Of a stretch of 64,000 bases of DNA, positions 17,626 to 26,775 are shown one piece after another. The translations under genes were made by a program, and so were the position numbers. The stretch lies in the NCBI GenBank assembly GCA_013178275.1, contig JABLWZ010000017.1, positions 29,751 through 93,750 of the forward strand, given 5' to 3'. Positions within the stretch are counted from its first letter, which is position 1; every line of letters begins with the position of its first letter. This stretch comes from Bacillota bacterium. Lineage in GTDB: Bacteria; Bacillota; Ch66; Ch109. The notes under the pieces are model-generated. The model did not search any database, was not told the origin of the DNA, and saw only the letters and a program-made list of their open reading frames with translations.

Positions 17626-18178
17626 GGTTTTTTTCCTCCATCAGCAGGCGGATACGGGACAGGTTGTCCTGAATCAGGTAATGGAAACGGTCCACTGTTT
17701 TCGGCATCTGCTGGGTGTTCGAGGACCCCCGAGGCTCGTTCTGGGCCGATGCCTCCCGCTTCAGCTGTTCGATCACGGCCGGGTCGTCGATCTCCAGGAT
17801 CTTGACGATCTGGTGGTCGGTTATCCCTAGCGCCACTATCCTCCCTGCGATATTCGCCAGATACACACCCCGGTTGGGGCCTAGAGAAATCTGGTCGATA
17901 ACGTTGATCAGAGAACTGTCCGAGGTCCTGAACTGCCTCTTGAGCAGCCTCATCAGGCCGTAAGTGAGCGCGACGATAACCGCCAGGCACAAGACTATCT
18001 TGAAAAACAGGCCTGCCATGCTGGGAAGTTCCGCCTTCTCCGGCTCGGTGCCGGCGGGGAGGTTGACCGGGTCGCTGGGGTTAACCGCCCAGGCCGCCAG
18101 GGCCAGAGAGTTTATTAATACCACGAGCAGTGCGATCAAAGCCAGGTATCTGATAGCCGGCCTATTAATCAGAGCCAT
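17618..18178 (-). CDS. fliO: Flagellar biosynthesis protein FliO
   Basis: FliO helps assemble the FliP ring. The 186-residue protein has an N-terminal membrane or signal segment (about 8-32), a second helix (about 52-75, KIVLCLAVIVALTYGLMRLL) and a C-terminal FliO domain with ISLGPNRGVYLANIAGRIVALGITDHQI-type strands (broken here as SLGPNRGVYLANIAGR and VALGITDHQI). Position between cheY and fliP, overlapping fliP by 8 bases, confirms the call. Confidence 0.9.
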   Translation of the reverse strand: MALINRPAIRYLALIALLVVLINSLALAAWAVNPSDPVNLPAGTEPEKAELPSMAGLFFKIVLCLAVIVALTYGLMRLLKRQFRTSDSSLINVIDQISLGPNRGVYLANIAGRIVALGITDHQIVKILEIDDPAVIEQLKREASAQNEPRGSSNTQQMPKTVDRFHYLIQDNLSRIRLLMEEKNRD

Positions 18179-18202
18179 TAAACGAAAACCCCGCTTCCCG
18201 CC

Positions 18203-18565
18203 TTAACCTAACGCCTTGCCTACCGCCTCCAGCACCCGCTCCGGTTGAAACGGTTTAACGATAAAGTCCTTGGCGCCCGCCTGGATAGCGTCTATAACCA
18301 TCGCCTGCTGACCCATCGCGCTGCACATGATAACCTTGGCCGCCGCGTCGCGCTTCTTGATCTCACGCACCGCGCTGATGCCGTCCATCTCCGGCATGGT
18401 GATGTCCATGGTCACCAGGTCCGGCCGCAGTTCGAAGTAGCGCTCCACCGCCACGGCGCCGTTTTCGGCCTCGCCCACCACGCTGTACCCGTTCTTAGAC
18501 AGAATGTCCTTGATCATCATCCTCATAAACGCCGCATCGTCAACTACCAGGATTCTTTTACTCAT
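18203..18565 (-). CDS. cheY: Chemotaxis response regulator CheY
   Basis: This is a stand-alone 120-residue receiver domain. The acidic pocket VVDDAAFMR, phospho-acceptor Asp52-53 region VTMDITMPEMDG, switch residue region VIMCSAMGQ and Lys in FIVKPFQ are all present. CheY-P binds FliM/FliY to switch rotation. It lies between fliY and fliO, the standard Firmicute position, with gaps of 24-43 bases. Confidence 0.96.
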   Translation of the reverse strand: MSKRILVVDDAAFMRMMIKDILSKNGYSVVGEAENGAVAVERYFELRPDLVTMDITMPEMDGISAVREIKKRDAAAKVIMCSAMGQQAMVIDAIQAGAKDFIVKPFQPERVLEAVGKALG

Positions 18566-18608
18566 TCGCGGGCTCCCTCCCCTGATTCATTATAATTAAG
18601 CCTTTTGA

Positions 18609-19835
18609 CTACTGAAGTTGGCTGACCCTTTCGGTCGGGCTGATGATAGTGGTTATCCTTAGGCCGTAGTTTTCATCTATAACTACCACTTCCCCTTTGG
18701 CTATCAGCTTTCCGTTGACCAGGAGGTCGACCGGCTCGCCGGCCATTTTGTCCAGCTGAATGACGTAACCCGGTCCCATTTCGAGGATGTCCTTGATCTT
18801 CTTCCGGGTACGCCCCAGTTCGACCGAGACCTGCAGTGTAACATCCATGATCAGGCCGATGTTGCCCGCTTCCCGGGGTATGATCCGCTCCGGCAGGGGT
18901 GTAAACTGGGCCGGCTGGACCGTGACCTCCTGGCCTATGATCCTGGGCTGTTCGTTCATTACCGGAGCCGGAGGCGGTGCGTATACCGGTGGCGGAGGCG
19001 CCGCGTAAACCGGGGGCGGCGGAGCCACCGGGGGCGGGGGAGCCGCGGCCATTGGCGGCGGTGGCGGCGGCGAGTAAGCGGGTTCCTCGAATACCGGCTC
19101 CGCCGAAGGGGTACGCCGGCCGGTCCTCATGTTCCCCATCAAAAGGTCCAGAAGCTCCAGGGCGTTATGCAGCGGCATGATCTGCATCAGTTCGCTGTCC
19201 AGCAGGTTCTCGATCTCCATCCGGAACGAGATCATGACCAGGTTGTTGTATGGTATCTTGAGCTTATCGTAAATCGAGTCGTCATCCAGGCTGACCATGT
19301 CCAGGACCGGGGGCGAGATGTCTATCCGCTTGTTGAACATGGTGGACAGAGAAGTGGTCGAAGACCCCATCATCTGGTTCATGGCCTCGCCTACCGCGCT
19401 CATAGCGATCTCGCTGGTGATGTCCAGCGAAGGATTGTGTCCGTCGCCTCCCATCATCAGGTCAGCAATGATCCGGGCGTCGTCCTGCTTGATGACCAGG
19501 AGGGTGGCCCCTTCGATCCCGGTCGTATACTCCACCTCCACCACCATGTAAGGAAGCGGGTGGGTGGTTCTCAATTCCTCACGGGTTATCTCGGTGACCC
19601 GGGGAATGGTGATCGAAACCCTTTTTCCCAGCAGGGTAGAAAGAGCGGTTGCGGAGCTTCCCATGGAGATATTGCCGATTTCACCCAGGGCGTCTCGGTC
19701 GTCAGCGCTCAGCCCGGGTTCAGAGGATTGAGCCGGGGCGGCACTGGATTCAGACGTAGTCTCGGCCGCCGGCGCCAGGTTCTGGCCCCTAAGCAGGGCA
19801 TCGATCTCATCCTGGGATAAAATGCCGTTACTCAT
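18609..19835 (-). CDS. fliY: Flagellar switch/phosphatase protein FliY (CheC-FliN fusion)
   Basis: FliY is a C-ring component that also dephosphorylates CheY-P. The 408 residues begin with a CheY-binding-like EIDALLRG motif (9-16), then a CheC-like domain with two intact phosphatase motifs, DALGEIGN (about 48-55) and SAVGEAMN (about 146-153), then a Pro-rich linker of repeated PPPP runs (about 255-300), and a C-terminal SpoA/FliN domain. It overlaps fliM by 8 bases. With CheC also present, the genome has at least two CheY-P phosphatases. Confidence 0.96.
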   Translation of the reverse strand: MSNGILSQDEIDALLRGQNLAPAAETTSESSAAPAQSSEPGLSADDRDALGEIGNISMGSSATALSTLLGKRVSITIPRVTEITREELRTTHPLPYMVVEVEYTTGIEGATLLVIKQDDARIIADLMMGGDGHNPSLDITSEIAMSAVGEAMNQMMGSSTTSLSTMFNKRIDISPPVLDMVSLDDDSIYDKLKIPYNNLVMISFRMEIENLLDSELMQIMPLHNALELLDLLMGNMRTGRRTPSAEPVFEEPAYSPPPPPPMAAAPPPPVAPPPPVYAAPPPPVYAPPPAPVMNEQPRIIGQEVTVQPAQFTPLPERIIPREAGNIGLIMDVTLQVSVELGRTRKKIKDILEMGPGYVIQLDKMAGEPVDLLVNGKLIAKGEVVVIDENYGLRITTIISPTERVSQLQ

Positions 19836-20850
19836 CTTTCTCCTCCTGATAAATACTCTCGTCGTTGTTGACCAACGCTACAATCTGTATCCCCAGCCGG
19901 TTGCCGACCAAACCCGGCTGGCCCAAAAACTTGGTCCGGTGGCCCACCACTATCTCAACGTTGTCCCCGACCTTCTTGGCGAGAGGAATCACATCCCCCG
20001 CCTGCAGGTCCAGCATGTCGGCTACCGTGATGGTGTTCTGCCCCAGGACTATCGTGAGCGGTATCATAGCCGTCTCCAGCTTCTGTTTCAGGTTCTGCCT
20101 GAGTTCCGGGGAAGGGTCTTCCCGGGTGCTGCCGGAGAACCAGTAGTGTACGCTCAGCTTCGAGAGGACCGGTTCCAGGACCAAAAACGGGATACAGATA
20201 TTGATCATCCCGATATTGTCGCCTATCCGGACCTCCAGCGATATCAGCACCACCATCTCACTGGCGGAAACGATCTGGGTGAACTGGGGGTTGGTCTCGA
20301 TGAATTCCAGCCGCGGGGAGATCTCGGCCACCGAGATCCAGGGCTCCCGAAGCAGGTCGATCATCTTCTGCACCAGCCGTTCCATGACTGTACGTTCTAT
20401 CTCGGTCAGGCCCCGAATCTTGTCGGGCGCCTGCCCCGGCCCGCCAAAGAGGCGGTCGATGATGGAAAAAACGATGTTGGGATTTATCTCGACTATCCCG
20501 CTCCCCGGTAGCGGTTCAATGGTGATGATGTTGATCAGCGACGGGTCGGGAATCGAACGGATAAACTCCTCGTAGGTTATCTGCTCAACCGAAAGCACGT
20601 TGGTCTGCACCATAGTCCGCAGCATGGCTGACAAAAAGGTGGACAGCGAACGGCAGTAGTTCTCGTATATATTTCTGATGGTGTGCAGCTGGTCCTTGGA
20701 GAACTTGTTCGGACGCTTAAAGTCGTAGATCTTGACCTTTTTCCGCTTTTCCTCTTCCTTTAAGTCGTCGGCGCTTACCGTTCCCGAGGTAAGAGCGGCC
20801 AGCAGCATATCAATTTCTGACTGGGAAAGGACCTCACCCAACTGGCTCAC
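19828..20850 (-). CDS. fliM: Flagellar motor switch protein FliM
   Basis: FliM is the C-ring protein that binds CheY-P. The 340 residues open with the CheY-binding peptide LSQSEIDMLLAAL (8-20), followed by a CheC-like middle domain (about 45-230, with SMLRTMVQTNV-like region) and a C-terminal SpoA domain (about 255-330, TVADMLDLQAGDVIPL). It follows fliL by 16 bases and overlaps fliY. Standard length. Confidence 0.97.
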   Translation of the reverse strand: MSQLGEVLSQSEIDMLLAALTSGTVSADDLKEEEKRKKVKIYDFKRPNKFSKDQLHTIRNIYENYCRSLSTFLSAMLRTMVQTNVLSVEQITYEEFIRSIPDPSLINIITIEPLPGSGIVEINPNIVFSIIDRLFGGPGQAPDKIRGLTEIERTVMERLVQKMIDLLREPWISVAEISPRLEFIETNPQFTQIVSASEMVVLISLEVRIGDNIGMINICIPFLVLEPVLSKLSVHYWFSGSTREDPSPELRQNLKQKLETAMIPLTIVLGQNTITVADMLDLQAGDVIPLAKKVGDNVEIVVGHRTKFLGQPGLVGNRLGIQIVALVNNDESIYQEEKDE

Positions 20851-20866
20851 ACCCCCCTAACGGACG

Positions 20867-21325
20867 TTACTGGGTAACAAAGGCCGCAAAGTACAGGTTC
20901 TGAATCTCCACAGTCGGTGAAAGCGCTTCATTGATCTGGTTCATAAGCTCCTGGCGCAGGTTGTCCCGGTTGTACACCTCGAGGTCGGTCTGGGTCTTGC
21001 TGGAGAGCACCATCACGATCCGGTCCCGGGCGATCGGGAGTCTGGTCTCCAGCAGCGGTTTCGCCTTCTCGTCCTTGACTTCCAGGTGGATCTCGGTCTT
21101 CAGGTACCGCTTGCCGCCGGGGTCAGCCAGGTTGACGGTGATGTCCGGGACCTTGACCAGGATGCCGCTGGAAGCCACCTTGACCGGCTTCTTGGCCTCG
21201 GGCGTCTCTTCCTTGTTGGTGAAGAACACCGTGAAGGCGAAAACCCCGGCCCCACCGATGATAAACAGGACCAAGCCGATGATGATTATTTTAATGTTGA
21301 ACTTGGACTTTTTTTCCTCTTCCAC
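20867..21325 (-). CDS. fliL: Flagellar basal body-associated protein FliL
   Basis: FliL is a single-pass inner-membrane protein near the stator. The 152-residue product has a short basic cytoplasmic N-terminus, one membrane helix (about 11-33) and an extracytoplasmic domain with the pattern VNLADPGGKRYLKTEIHLEV. It lies between flbD and fliM. Standard length. Confidence 0.94.
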   Translation of the reverse strand: MEEEKKSKFNIKIIIIGLVLFIIGGAGVFAFTVFFTNKEETPEAKKPVKVASSGILVKVPDITVNLADPGGKRYLKTEIHLEVKDEKAKPLLETRLPIARDRIVMVLSSKTQTDLEVYNRDNLRQELMNQINEALSPTVEIQNLYFAAFVTQ

Positions 21326-21338
21326 TGCCAGGACCTCC

Positions 21339-21581
21339 CTATCTTCCGTTTGCTTCCAGATCGACCCGCCGGGATACCATCGGGATGTGCGCCTTTCGCT
21401 GGTAATCGATTACTCTCTCGATCACCTCGTCGATGCTCTCCCTTACCACCAGCCGGTGGCCGTTGGAAAGGGTTATCACGGTATCGGGAGTCGCCTCCAC
21501 AATCTCTATCAGTTCCGCGTTCAGAACCAGCTCGGTCCGGTTCAGCCGGCTCAGTTTAATCACCGCTTCTCCCCCTTTCAC
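21339..21581 (-). CDS. flbD: Flagellar protein FlbD/SwrD
   Basis: The 80-residue protein matches the FlbD family: IKLSRLNRTELVLNAELIE at the N-terminus and ATPDTVITLSNGHRLVVRES in the middle. In Bacillus subtilis SwrD raises flagellar power. It lies between flgE and fliL, its usual place. Family identification is firm; the mechanism is not known from the sequence. Confidence 0.93.
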   Translation of the reverse strand: MKGGEAVIKLSRLNRTELVLNAELIEIVEATPDTVITLSNGHRLVVRESIDEVIERVIDYQRKAHIPMVSRRVDLEANGR

Positions 21582-21630
21582 CTTTTAGGGGTTCATGCCG
21601 GGGGTCTTATCAACCCCCGGCCGCATCCGG

Positions 21631-22863
21631 CTAACGCTTCAGATTCACCAGTTCCTGCAGCATCTCATCCGAAGTGGTGATTATACGCGAGTTGGCCTGA
21701 AAGCCCCGCTGGGTGACTATCATATCGGTAAACTCCGAAGAGAGGTCGACGTTGGACATCTCCAGGGAACCGGGGATGATCGTCCCCCGGCTGCCGGTGC
21801 CCGGCGCCCCTATCTGCGGATCGCCCGAGTTGTTGGAAAACTGGAACATGTTTTCCCCCACCTGCAGGAGTCCGGCCGGGTTCTGGAAGGTGGCGGTCGC
21901 CACCTGGCCGATGTTCTGGGATATCCCGTTGGAGTAGCTGCCCATGATGGTTCCGGTCACATCGATGGTGAAGCTTCTCATGTCCCCCGGCTCGTAGCCG
22001 TCCTGGCTGGCTATCGCCGCGGTGGTTTCCGACTCGTATTGGGTGATGTCAGCGAAGTCCACCGTCAGGGCCAGGGGGGTGGTTGCCCCCGTGGTTATCG
22101 CCGAGCTGACGGCAAGGGTCGTGGGCGACGCCGCGGCCAGCGTACCGTCAGGGTCGAAGGTGATGTTGGCCGTCGCCGCTCCCGCCGTACCGTCCAGGGC
22201 GTAGCTGACCGTCCAGGCATTGACCGCCGTGTGGGTATAGGTTACGTTCAGGGTGTGTTCGTAACCCAGCGAGTCGAAGACCGACTTGGTTACGGTCTTG
22301 GTGTTGCCGGGAGCCGTTATGGGTATCTCGGCGTCGAAGTTGCCGTTGATAACGGCGCTGGTGGTGGCCCGGGGGGGTACCGTGGAGTAGTTGGCCTTGC
22401 TGAGGGGCACCAGGTTGTCGTAGTTGATGACCCCGTTGGCATTCGCCAGGTATCCCATCACCTGATACCCGTTGGCCAGATTTACAAAATTCCCGGTCTG
22501 GTCAAAATCGAAGTTTCCAGCCCGGGTGAAGAAGTTGCGTCCACCGTCATTCACGATGAAGTATCCTCCCTGCTGGATGCAGAGGTCGGTGGTCTTCCCG
22601 GTCGACTGGCTGCTGCTGCCGTCGTGAATCACGTCCACGGTGCTGAGATTCATCCCCAGACCTATCTGCTGCGGGTTGGTGCCTCCCCGGTTCCCCTGGG
22701 GGGACGATGCACCGCGCAGGTTCTGGTACAGGGCGTCGCGGAAGGTCACCCGGCTCTTCTTGTAACCCACGGTGTTCACGTTGGCTATATTCGATCCGAT
22801 AACATCCAATCTGGTCTGATGGTTTCTCAGGCCGGTAACCCCGGCGTAGAGAGATCGCATCAT
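21631..22863 (-). CDS. flgE: Flagellar hook protein FlgE
   Basis: FlgE is the hook subunit. The 410-residue protein has the N-terminal rod-type motif MMRSLYAGVTGLRNHQ and GSNIANVNTVGYKKSR, a FlgE middle domain, and a C-terminal basal-body motif ending in FTDMIVTQRGFQANSRIITT. An AGGAGGT precedes the ATG. It lies after flgD and the small TIGR02530-type gene. A FlgG-like rod protein is shorter and lacks the Gly/Ala/Thr-rich middle (about 190-290) seen here, so hook is preferred. Confidence 0.93.
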   Translation of the reverse strand: MMRSLYAGVTGLRNHQTRLDVIGSNIANVNTVGYKKSRVTFRDALYQNLRGASSPQGNRGGTNPQQIGLGMNLSTVDVIHDGSSSQSTGKTTDLCIQQGGYFIVNDGGRNFFTRAGNFDFDQTGNFVNLANGYQVMGYLANANGVINYDNLVPLSKANYSTVPPRATTSAVINGNFDAEIPITAPGNTKTVTKSVFDSLGYEHTLNVTYTHTAVNAWTVSYALDGTAGAATANITFDPDGTLAAASPTTLAVSSAITTGATTPLALTVDFADITQYESETTAAIASQDGYEPGDMRSFTIDVTGTIMGSYSNGISQNIGQVATATFQNPAGLLQVGENMFQFSNNSGDPQIGAPGTGSRGTIIPGSLEMSNVDLSSEFTDMIVTQRGFQANSRIITTSDEMLQELVNLKR

Positions 22864-22952
22864 ATTACATAACCTCCTCTTGTGCCTAACCCCTGCACCG
22901 CTTCCTTCGTTCAGCGGTGCGAGACTTCCTCAAAGAGGTCCAGTCTCGGGTT

Positions 22953-23336
22953 TTAAACGATTATTGCGCTGTCGATGTTGGTAAACACGTTCTCCTTCAG
23001 GCTGCTCTCGTCGACCGCGGTAATCACCGTGCGGTTCTTGACGCTCACCACCAGAGCCAGGTTGTCCATCAGCACCAGCGAGTCCCGGGCGCCCTTGTTG
23101 GCTGCCTTGTCCACCGCGGTGTTCAGCCGCTGCAGGTCGCTCCCGCTGAGGGATATGTTCCGTGACCTCAGCCTCTGCTCAGCGTGCTGGGAAAACTTGA
23201 TCCCCTGGTTGAGCTTGTCCTTTAAGATACCCTGAAAGTCGGACGCGTTCGCCGCTGATGAAGGTTTAGGTACCGCTGCCTTCTGAGTCGCCGCCGGTGT
23301 CGGCACTATCGGTGGAATCATCATCTGATTGGTCAC
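22953..23336 (-). CDS. Flagellar operon protein, TIGR02530 type
   Basis: The 127-residue product matches the small flagellar operon family found between flgD and flgE in Firmicutes, with the conserved core KFSQHAEQRLRSRNISLS (about 48-65) and SLVLMDNLALVVSVKNRTVI. The GTG start at 23336 has AGGAGGT at 8 bases, so the 71-base overlap with the end of flgD is probably real. Function is unproven; it may assist hook assembly. Confidence 0.88.
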   Translation of the reverse strand: MTNQMMIPPIVPTPAATQKAAVPKPSSAANASDFQGILKDKLNQGIKFSQHAEQRLRSRNISLSGSDLQRLNTAVDKAANKGARDSLVLMDNLALVVSVKNRTVITAVDESSLKENVFTNIDSAIIV

Positions 23337-23802
23337 CGTTATCTACCTCCTGGGTCTCTTCTGATTCCTGCACTACCGGTTTCACCTCGAAAATCCGGTC
23401 CAACCCGAGCAACCAATCTCCCACCACCAGCATGGGATTCCCATCCATGATTTTTATAGAGTCCACTTTTCCCCACTGAGTCGTAGTACCATCGTAAAAC
23501 CCGACCTCTTTGCCGATCAAGCTTACCGCGTAGCCTACCGAGCTGTCCTGCATGTTCATCGTGAAAGTAGCTATCAGGGTTTGCAGATTGTTGTTCATAT
23601 TCTGCATCTGCTCCAGGGAGCTGAAGTTGGCCAGCTGGGCTATAGAATCGGTGTCACTCATCGGTTCCAAAGGGTTCTGTGCCTTCATCTGCTCGATCAT
23701 CAGCTTCAGGAAGTCATCCTTGCCCAGGCTCTTTGCGACGATACGGCTGCTGGTATCGGACGACTGGTTTTGGTTGGTGGTCGGGGCAACTGAGGTCGTC
23801 AT
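23266..23802 (-). CDS. flgD: Flagellar hook capping protein FlgD
   Basis: FlgD caps the growing hook. The 178-residue protein has the N-terminal FlgD signature LGKDDFLKLMIEQMKAQNPLEPM (broken here as LGKDDFLKLMIEQMKAQ and NPLEPMSDTDSIAQLANFSS) and a short C-terminal part with VSLIGKEVGFYDG. The last 30 or so residues are an acidic Asp/Glu/Ser tail and are encoded across the 71-base overlap with the next gene. It lacks the full Ig/tudor region of enterobacterial FlgD, as is usual in Firmicutes. Confidence 0.93.
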   Translation of the reverse strand: MTTSVAPTTNQNQSSDTSSRIVAKSLGKDDFLKLMIEQMKAQNPLEPMSDTDSIAQLANFSSLEQMQNMNNNLQTLIATFTMNMQDSSVGYAVSLIGKEVGFYDGTTTQWGKVDSIKIMDGNPMLVVGDWLLGLDRIFEVKPVVQESEETQEVDNGDQSDDDSTDSADTGGDSEGSGT

Positions 23803-23814
23803 CTCTTCACCTCC

Positions 23815-25572
23815 TTACGCCAGAAAGTCGTACTGGCTGTCCGAAATGTAACCCGTGATTGCTCCCGCCGATTCGGCCGGCTGGTAGGTCCAATCCGAGT
23901 CGATCCCGCCGCTGTAGCTGACCCGCGGCGCCTGGTTCCCCCAGCTCTGGCTCTGGTACTGGCGGGAGAACTGCTGTCCCGTGTCGGCCTGCGCTGACGT
24001 ATTGCCCACCGAGACCTCGATGCGGTCGAACCTGAGACCCTGTTCCTGCAGCGACTGCTTCAACTGCCCCAGGCTGCTCTCGATCAGTCGGCCGACACTA
24101 TGCGATTCCGCCACCAGCTTCGCCGTTACCAGCCCGTTCTCCACCGAGACCTTGAGATTCAGCTTACCCAGCGACTCCGGCTGCAGCTGGATGCTCATCT
24201 CGGTTCGGGACTCCCGCTGGACCAACCGCATCCCCTCGATGATCGGCTTCATCACCGGCTGCGACCCGGTCTCCGCGTCCCGCTGGAGCGTCAGGGTGGT
24301 ATCGTTCAGCCTCTGCTCCAGCTGCCCGCCGCCCTGGTTCAGCACCACCGCTGCCGGTTTCTGCTCCTGGACCTGGCTGGTGGCCTTGGTGACCTGCTCC
24401 GGCGGCTCCGCTGATTCATCCTGGGCCGCCATCTTGGCTGCCTTGGACTCGAGCGCGGTATCCTTCGGGGCGCCGTTCTGCCGGGTGGCCGGCTGGTTGG
24501 CGGTTTCCCCTCCCGACTCCGGCTCGCTGTTCGCCGCTGTCGGCATCGGATTCGCCACCGCGGCGTCCGTCTTTACCGGTGAGTCTGTGACCGTCGGTGC
24601 CGCTGGTTCAGGGGCTACGTTCCGGTTGACCACTTCCGCCGCTTTGACCATCTGGAGGATTCCCCGGACCAGGTTTTCCACCTTCTGGGCCTGGCCGCGG
24701 TTCACCGCCTTGGACGCGGTCTGGGTACCGTCCCCCTGGTCCCTGGCCTCCCATCGCTGCAGCGCCTCCTCCAGCCTCTCGATCAGGGTCGAGACCGTTG
24801 GTGGGGGCTTAACGCCAGTCCCCGCCGCCACCCCGGGCTGGGTGGTGAGGTTGGTCTGGCCCGCTGCGGCCTGGCTGGCCGCCTTGCTGACGCCGTTATC
24901 GCCGGCAATCATGGTCTGGATAGACTCCAGCAGCTTCGCGAACTCCTTCAGCTGGGAGATGGCTGTCTCCGCTGTCGGATCGGCGCTGTCTCCATTCACC
25001 GCTTCACCCGCTATCAGGTTCGCCAGCAGCTGCCGGAGATCGTTCTGGCCTGACCGGTTGATACCGCCCGCCCCGGTGTTCGCCGCCTCGTCGGTACCGC
25101 CGTCCGGGCTCGCCTGGTTTTCCAGCATCGCCATCAGCTGCGACAGGAGAGTTAGTAGCTCCTTCAGCTCGGGGTCGGAGTCCAGGGCCAGTCCGTTATC
25201 CGGTTCCGGTTCCGATTCTACCTCCAGCCTGACGCCGGTCTCCGCGGGTTTTTCACCAACGTCCCGGGTATCGACCGCCTGCGGTCCTGAGCCTCTGGCA
25301 GCCGTTTCGTCGCTGGTCGCTGCCGGGTCACCCTTCACGGCCTTCAGCACCATACCGGCGGTCTCTGCCGCCTGGTCGGTCCTGGTCGAAGTAGCGGTCG
25401 TGGGCTCAGAGGATCTGCCTTTCCCCGTGTTTCTCTGGACCTTGGACTGCAGAAGGCTTGCGAAGTCCACCGGAGCGGAGCCCCGGCCGGCTTTCGCGGC
25501 AGTCGCTGTCTGTGACCCGGAACCCGTTCCAACCAATCCCTTAAACCCTATTAAGTTAAGCGCATGGTTCAT
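23815..25572 (-). CDS. fliK: Flagellar hook-length control protein FliK
   Basis: FliK measures hook length and triggers the export switch. The 585-residue protein is long, Gln/Ala/Thr-rich and probably extended for residues 1-430, then has the conserved C-terminal Flg_hook domain (MSIQLQPESLGKLNLKVSVE, about 452-471, and GQLKQSLQEQGLRFDRIEVS). It lies between motE-like and flgD genes. The N-terminal region is low complexity and would align poorly to other FliK proteins, which is normal. Confidence 0.92.
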   Translation of the reverse strand: MNHALNLIGFKGLVGTGSGSQTATAAKAGRGSAPVDFASLLQSKVQRNTGKGRSSEPTTATSTRTDQAAETAGMVLKAVKGDPAATSDETAARGSGPQAVDTRDVGEKPAETGVRLEVESEPEPDNGLALDSDPELKELLTLLSQLMAMLENQASPDGGTDEAANTGAGGINRSGQNDLRQLLANLIAGEAVNGDSADPTAETAISQLKEFAKLLESIQTMIAGDNGVSKAASQAAAGQTNLTTQPGVAAGTGVKPPPTVSTLIERLEEALQRWEARDQGDGTQTASKAVNRGQAQKVENLVRGILQMVKAAEVVNRNVAPEPAAPTVTDSPVKTDAAVANPMPTAANSEPESGGETANQPATRQNGAPKDTALESKAAKMAAQDESAEPPEQVTKATSQVQEQKPAAVVLNQGGGQLEQRLNDTTLTLQRDAETGSQPVMKPIIEGMRLVQRESRTEMSIQLQPESLGKLNLKVSVENGLVTAKLVAESHSVGRLIESSLGQLKQSLQEQGLRFDRIEVSVGNTSAQADTGQQFSRQYQSQSWGNQAPRVSYSGGIDSDWTYQPAESAGAITGYISDSQYDFLA

Positions 25573-25619
25573 TCATTCACCTCCTTTCGATAATCTATCG
25601 GGTATCCCCGGAGGCTGGT

Positions 25620-26300
25620 TCAAGTACTGTTGATCTTGAACTTGGAAGAGAGGGCGGCCGCCCGCTCCGGCGGCATCGCCGCCAGTATCTTGGCAACCTT
25701 GTCGCTCTCCAGCAGCCGAAGAATCCCCAAAACTGTATCGTCATCCATCTTGTCCATGATGGCCACCGCGTTGGCGGGTTTCATCTCCGAGAAGTACGCC
25801 GCCAGCTGCTTAAAGTCCATCTGGGCCACTGGATCCTCTTTCGGCTTGGGTGCGGTCTTTTCCAAAAGGCTTACCTTCTCGGTCAGTGCCTTGTTGTACT
25901 CGTCCAGGGTCTTCTTCTCCGCCGTCAGCTGCTGCAACTCCTCCCTCTGGGTGTTCAGTTCCTGCAGCAGCCTCTGGTTCTCCCGCTCCAGCAGGGTGGT
26001 CCCCGGCACTATGACCTCCTTGGTCTGGTTGTCAGACGCGAACCCCGACAGGAAGGGCACCTTCTTCAACTGTTCGTTGATGTTTATCCATCCCGCTTTG
26101 TTGGCCGCCATCAGCACTATCACCACGGCCGCCAGCAGCATCACCAGGGAAGCGGCGATAAAAGCCATCCGGCCCAGGCAGGAACCCGGCCTGGAATCCT
26201 CGTCACCAAGCTCGACGGCCGGCTCGGCCTTGACCGCCGGTTTCCTGACCTCCGGGGTCCCCGGGGCCCTTTCCCTTTTTGCTCCAGCCGCCTCTGCCAT
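25620..26300 (-). CDS. MotE/YlxF-type magnesium-transporter-N-like flagellar protein
   Basis: The 226 residues contain one membrane helix (about 45-66), a long coiled coil (about 100-150) and a C-terminal MgtE_N-like helical domain (QLAAYFSEMKPANAVAIM and ILAAMPPERAAALSSKF). This layout matches MotE/YlxF proteins located between fliJ and fliK in Firmicutes and alphaproteobacteria, where MotE acts with motor proteins. It is 11 bases after fliJ. Family by architecture and position; function inferred. Confidence 0.85.
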   Translation of the reverse strand: MAEAAGAKRERAPGTPEVRKPAVKAEPAVELGDEDSRPGSCLGRMAFIAASLVMLLAAVVIVLMAANKAGWININEQLKKVPFLSGFASDNQTKEVIVPGTTLLERENQRLLQELNTQREELQQLTAEKKTLDEYNKALTEKVSLLEKTAPKPKEDPVAQMDFKQLAAYFSEMKPANAVAIMDKMDDDTVLGILRLLESDKVAKILAAMPPERAAALSSKFKINST

Positions 26301-26310
26301 GTTACCCCGC

Positions 26311-26760
26311 CTAGTTGCTTCTCAAGCTGAGATACTGATTGATCCCCATCTCATCGACCAGCTTCTGTTCCTCCACCAGGGTCTCGTACTGGTACTGCTC
26401 CCAGCGTCGGCTCTTCAGCCGCTCCAGAAGCTTTCGCTCCATCAGGAGCTTCTTCAGCTTCTCGCGGCATTCGGCCAGTTCGGCCTCCAGTCCCCGGATC
26501 ACCAGGTGCTGCTGCTTGATGAGTCGGTTGACCACCCCCAGGTAGTCACGGAACAGACGCAGCAGGTCCAGGTCCAACCTTTTGGCGCTGATGTCCCGTA
26601 TCTCCTGTTCCAGTCCCCGGTACTGCAGCTCCAGCCGCAGCAGCGTGTCCCGGGCCTCTGTGAGTCTCGTCTGTATCTGTTGTAGTTCCTGTCGCTGCAG
26701 GTCTTCTCTGATCTGGACTACCTTCAAGTTGGTCTCTAACCGGAATTTAAAGCGCCGCAC
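26311..26760 (-). CDS. fliJ: Flagellar export protein FliJ
   Basis: FliJ is the coiled-coil stalk-like component of the export ATPase complex. The 149-residue product is almost all charged helix with heptads from residue 8 to 135, starting FKFRLETNLKVVQIREDLQ, and lies 16 bases after fliI. Sequence is weakly conserved in this family, so the call rests on length, coiled coil and position. Confidence 0.9.
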   Translation of the reverse strand: MRRFKFRLETNLKVVQIREDLQRQELQQIQTRLTEARDTLLRLELQYRGLEQEIRDISAKRLDLDLLRLFRDYLGVVNRLIKQQHLVIRGLEAELAECREKLKKLLMERKLLERLKSRRWEQYQYETLVEEQKLVDEMGINQYLSLRSN

Positions 26761-26775
26761 AGCCCACTCCTTTGC

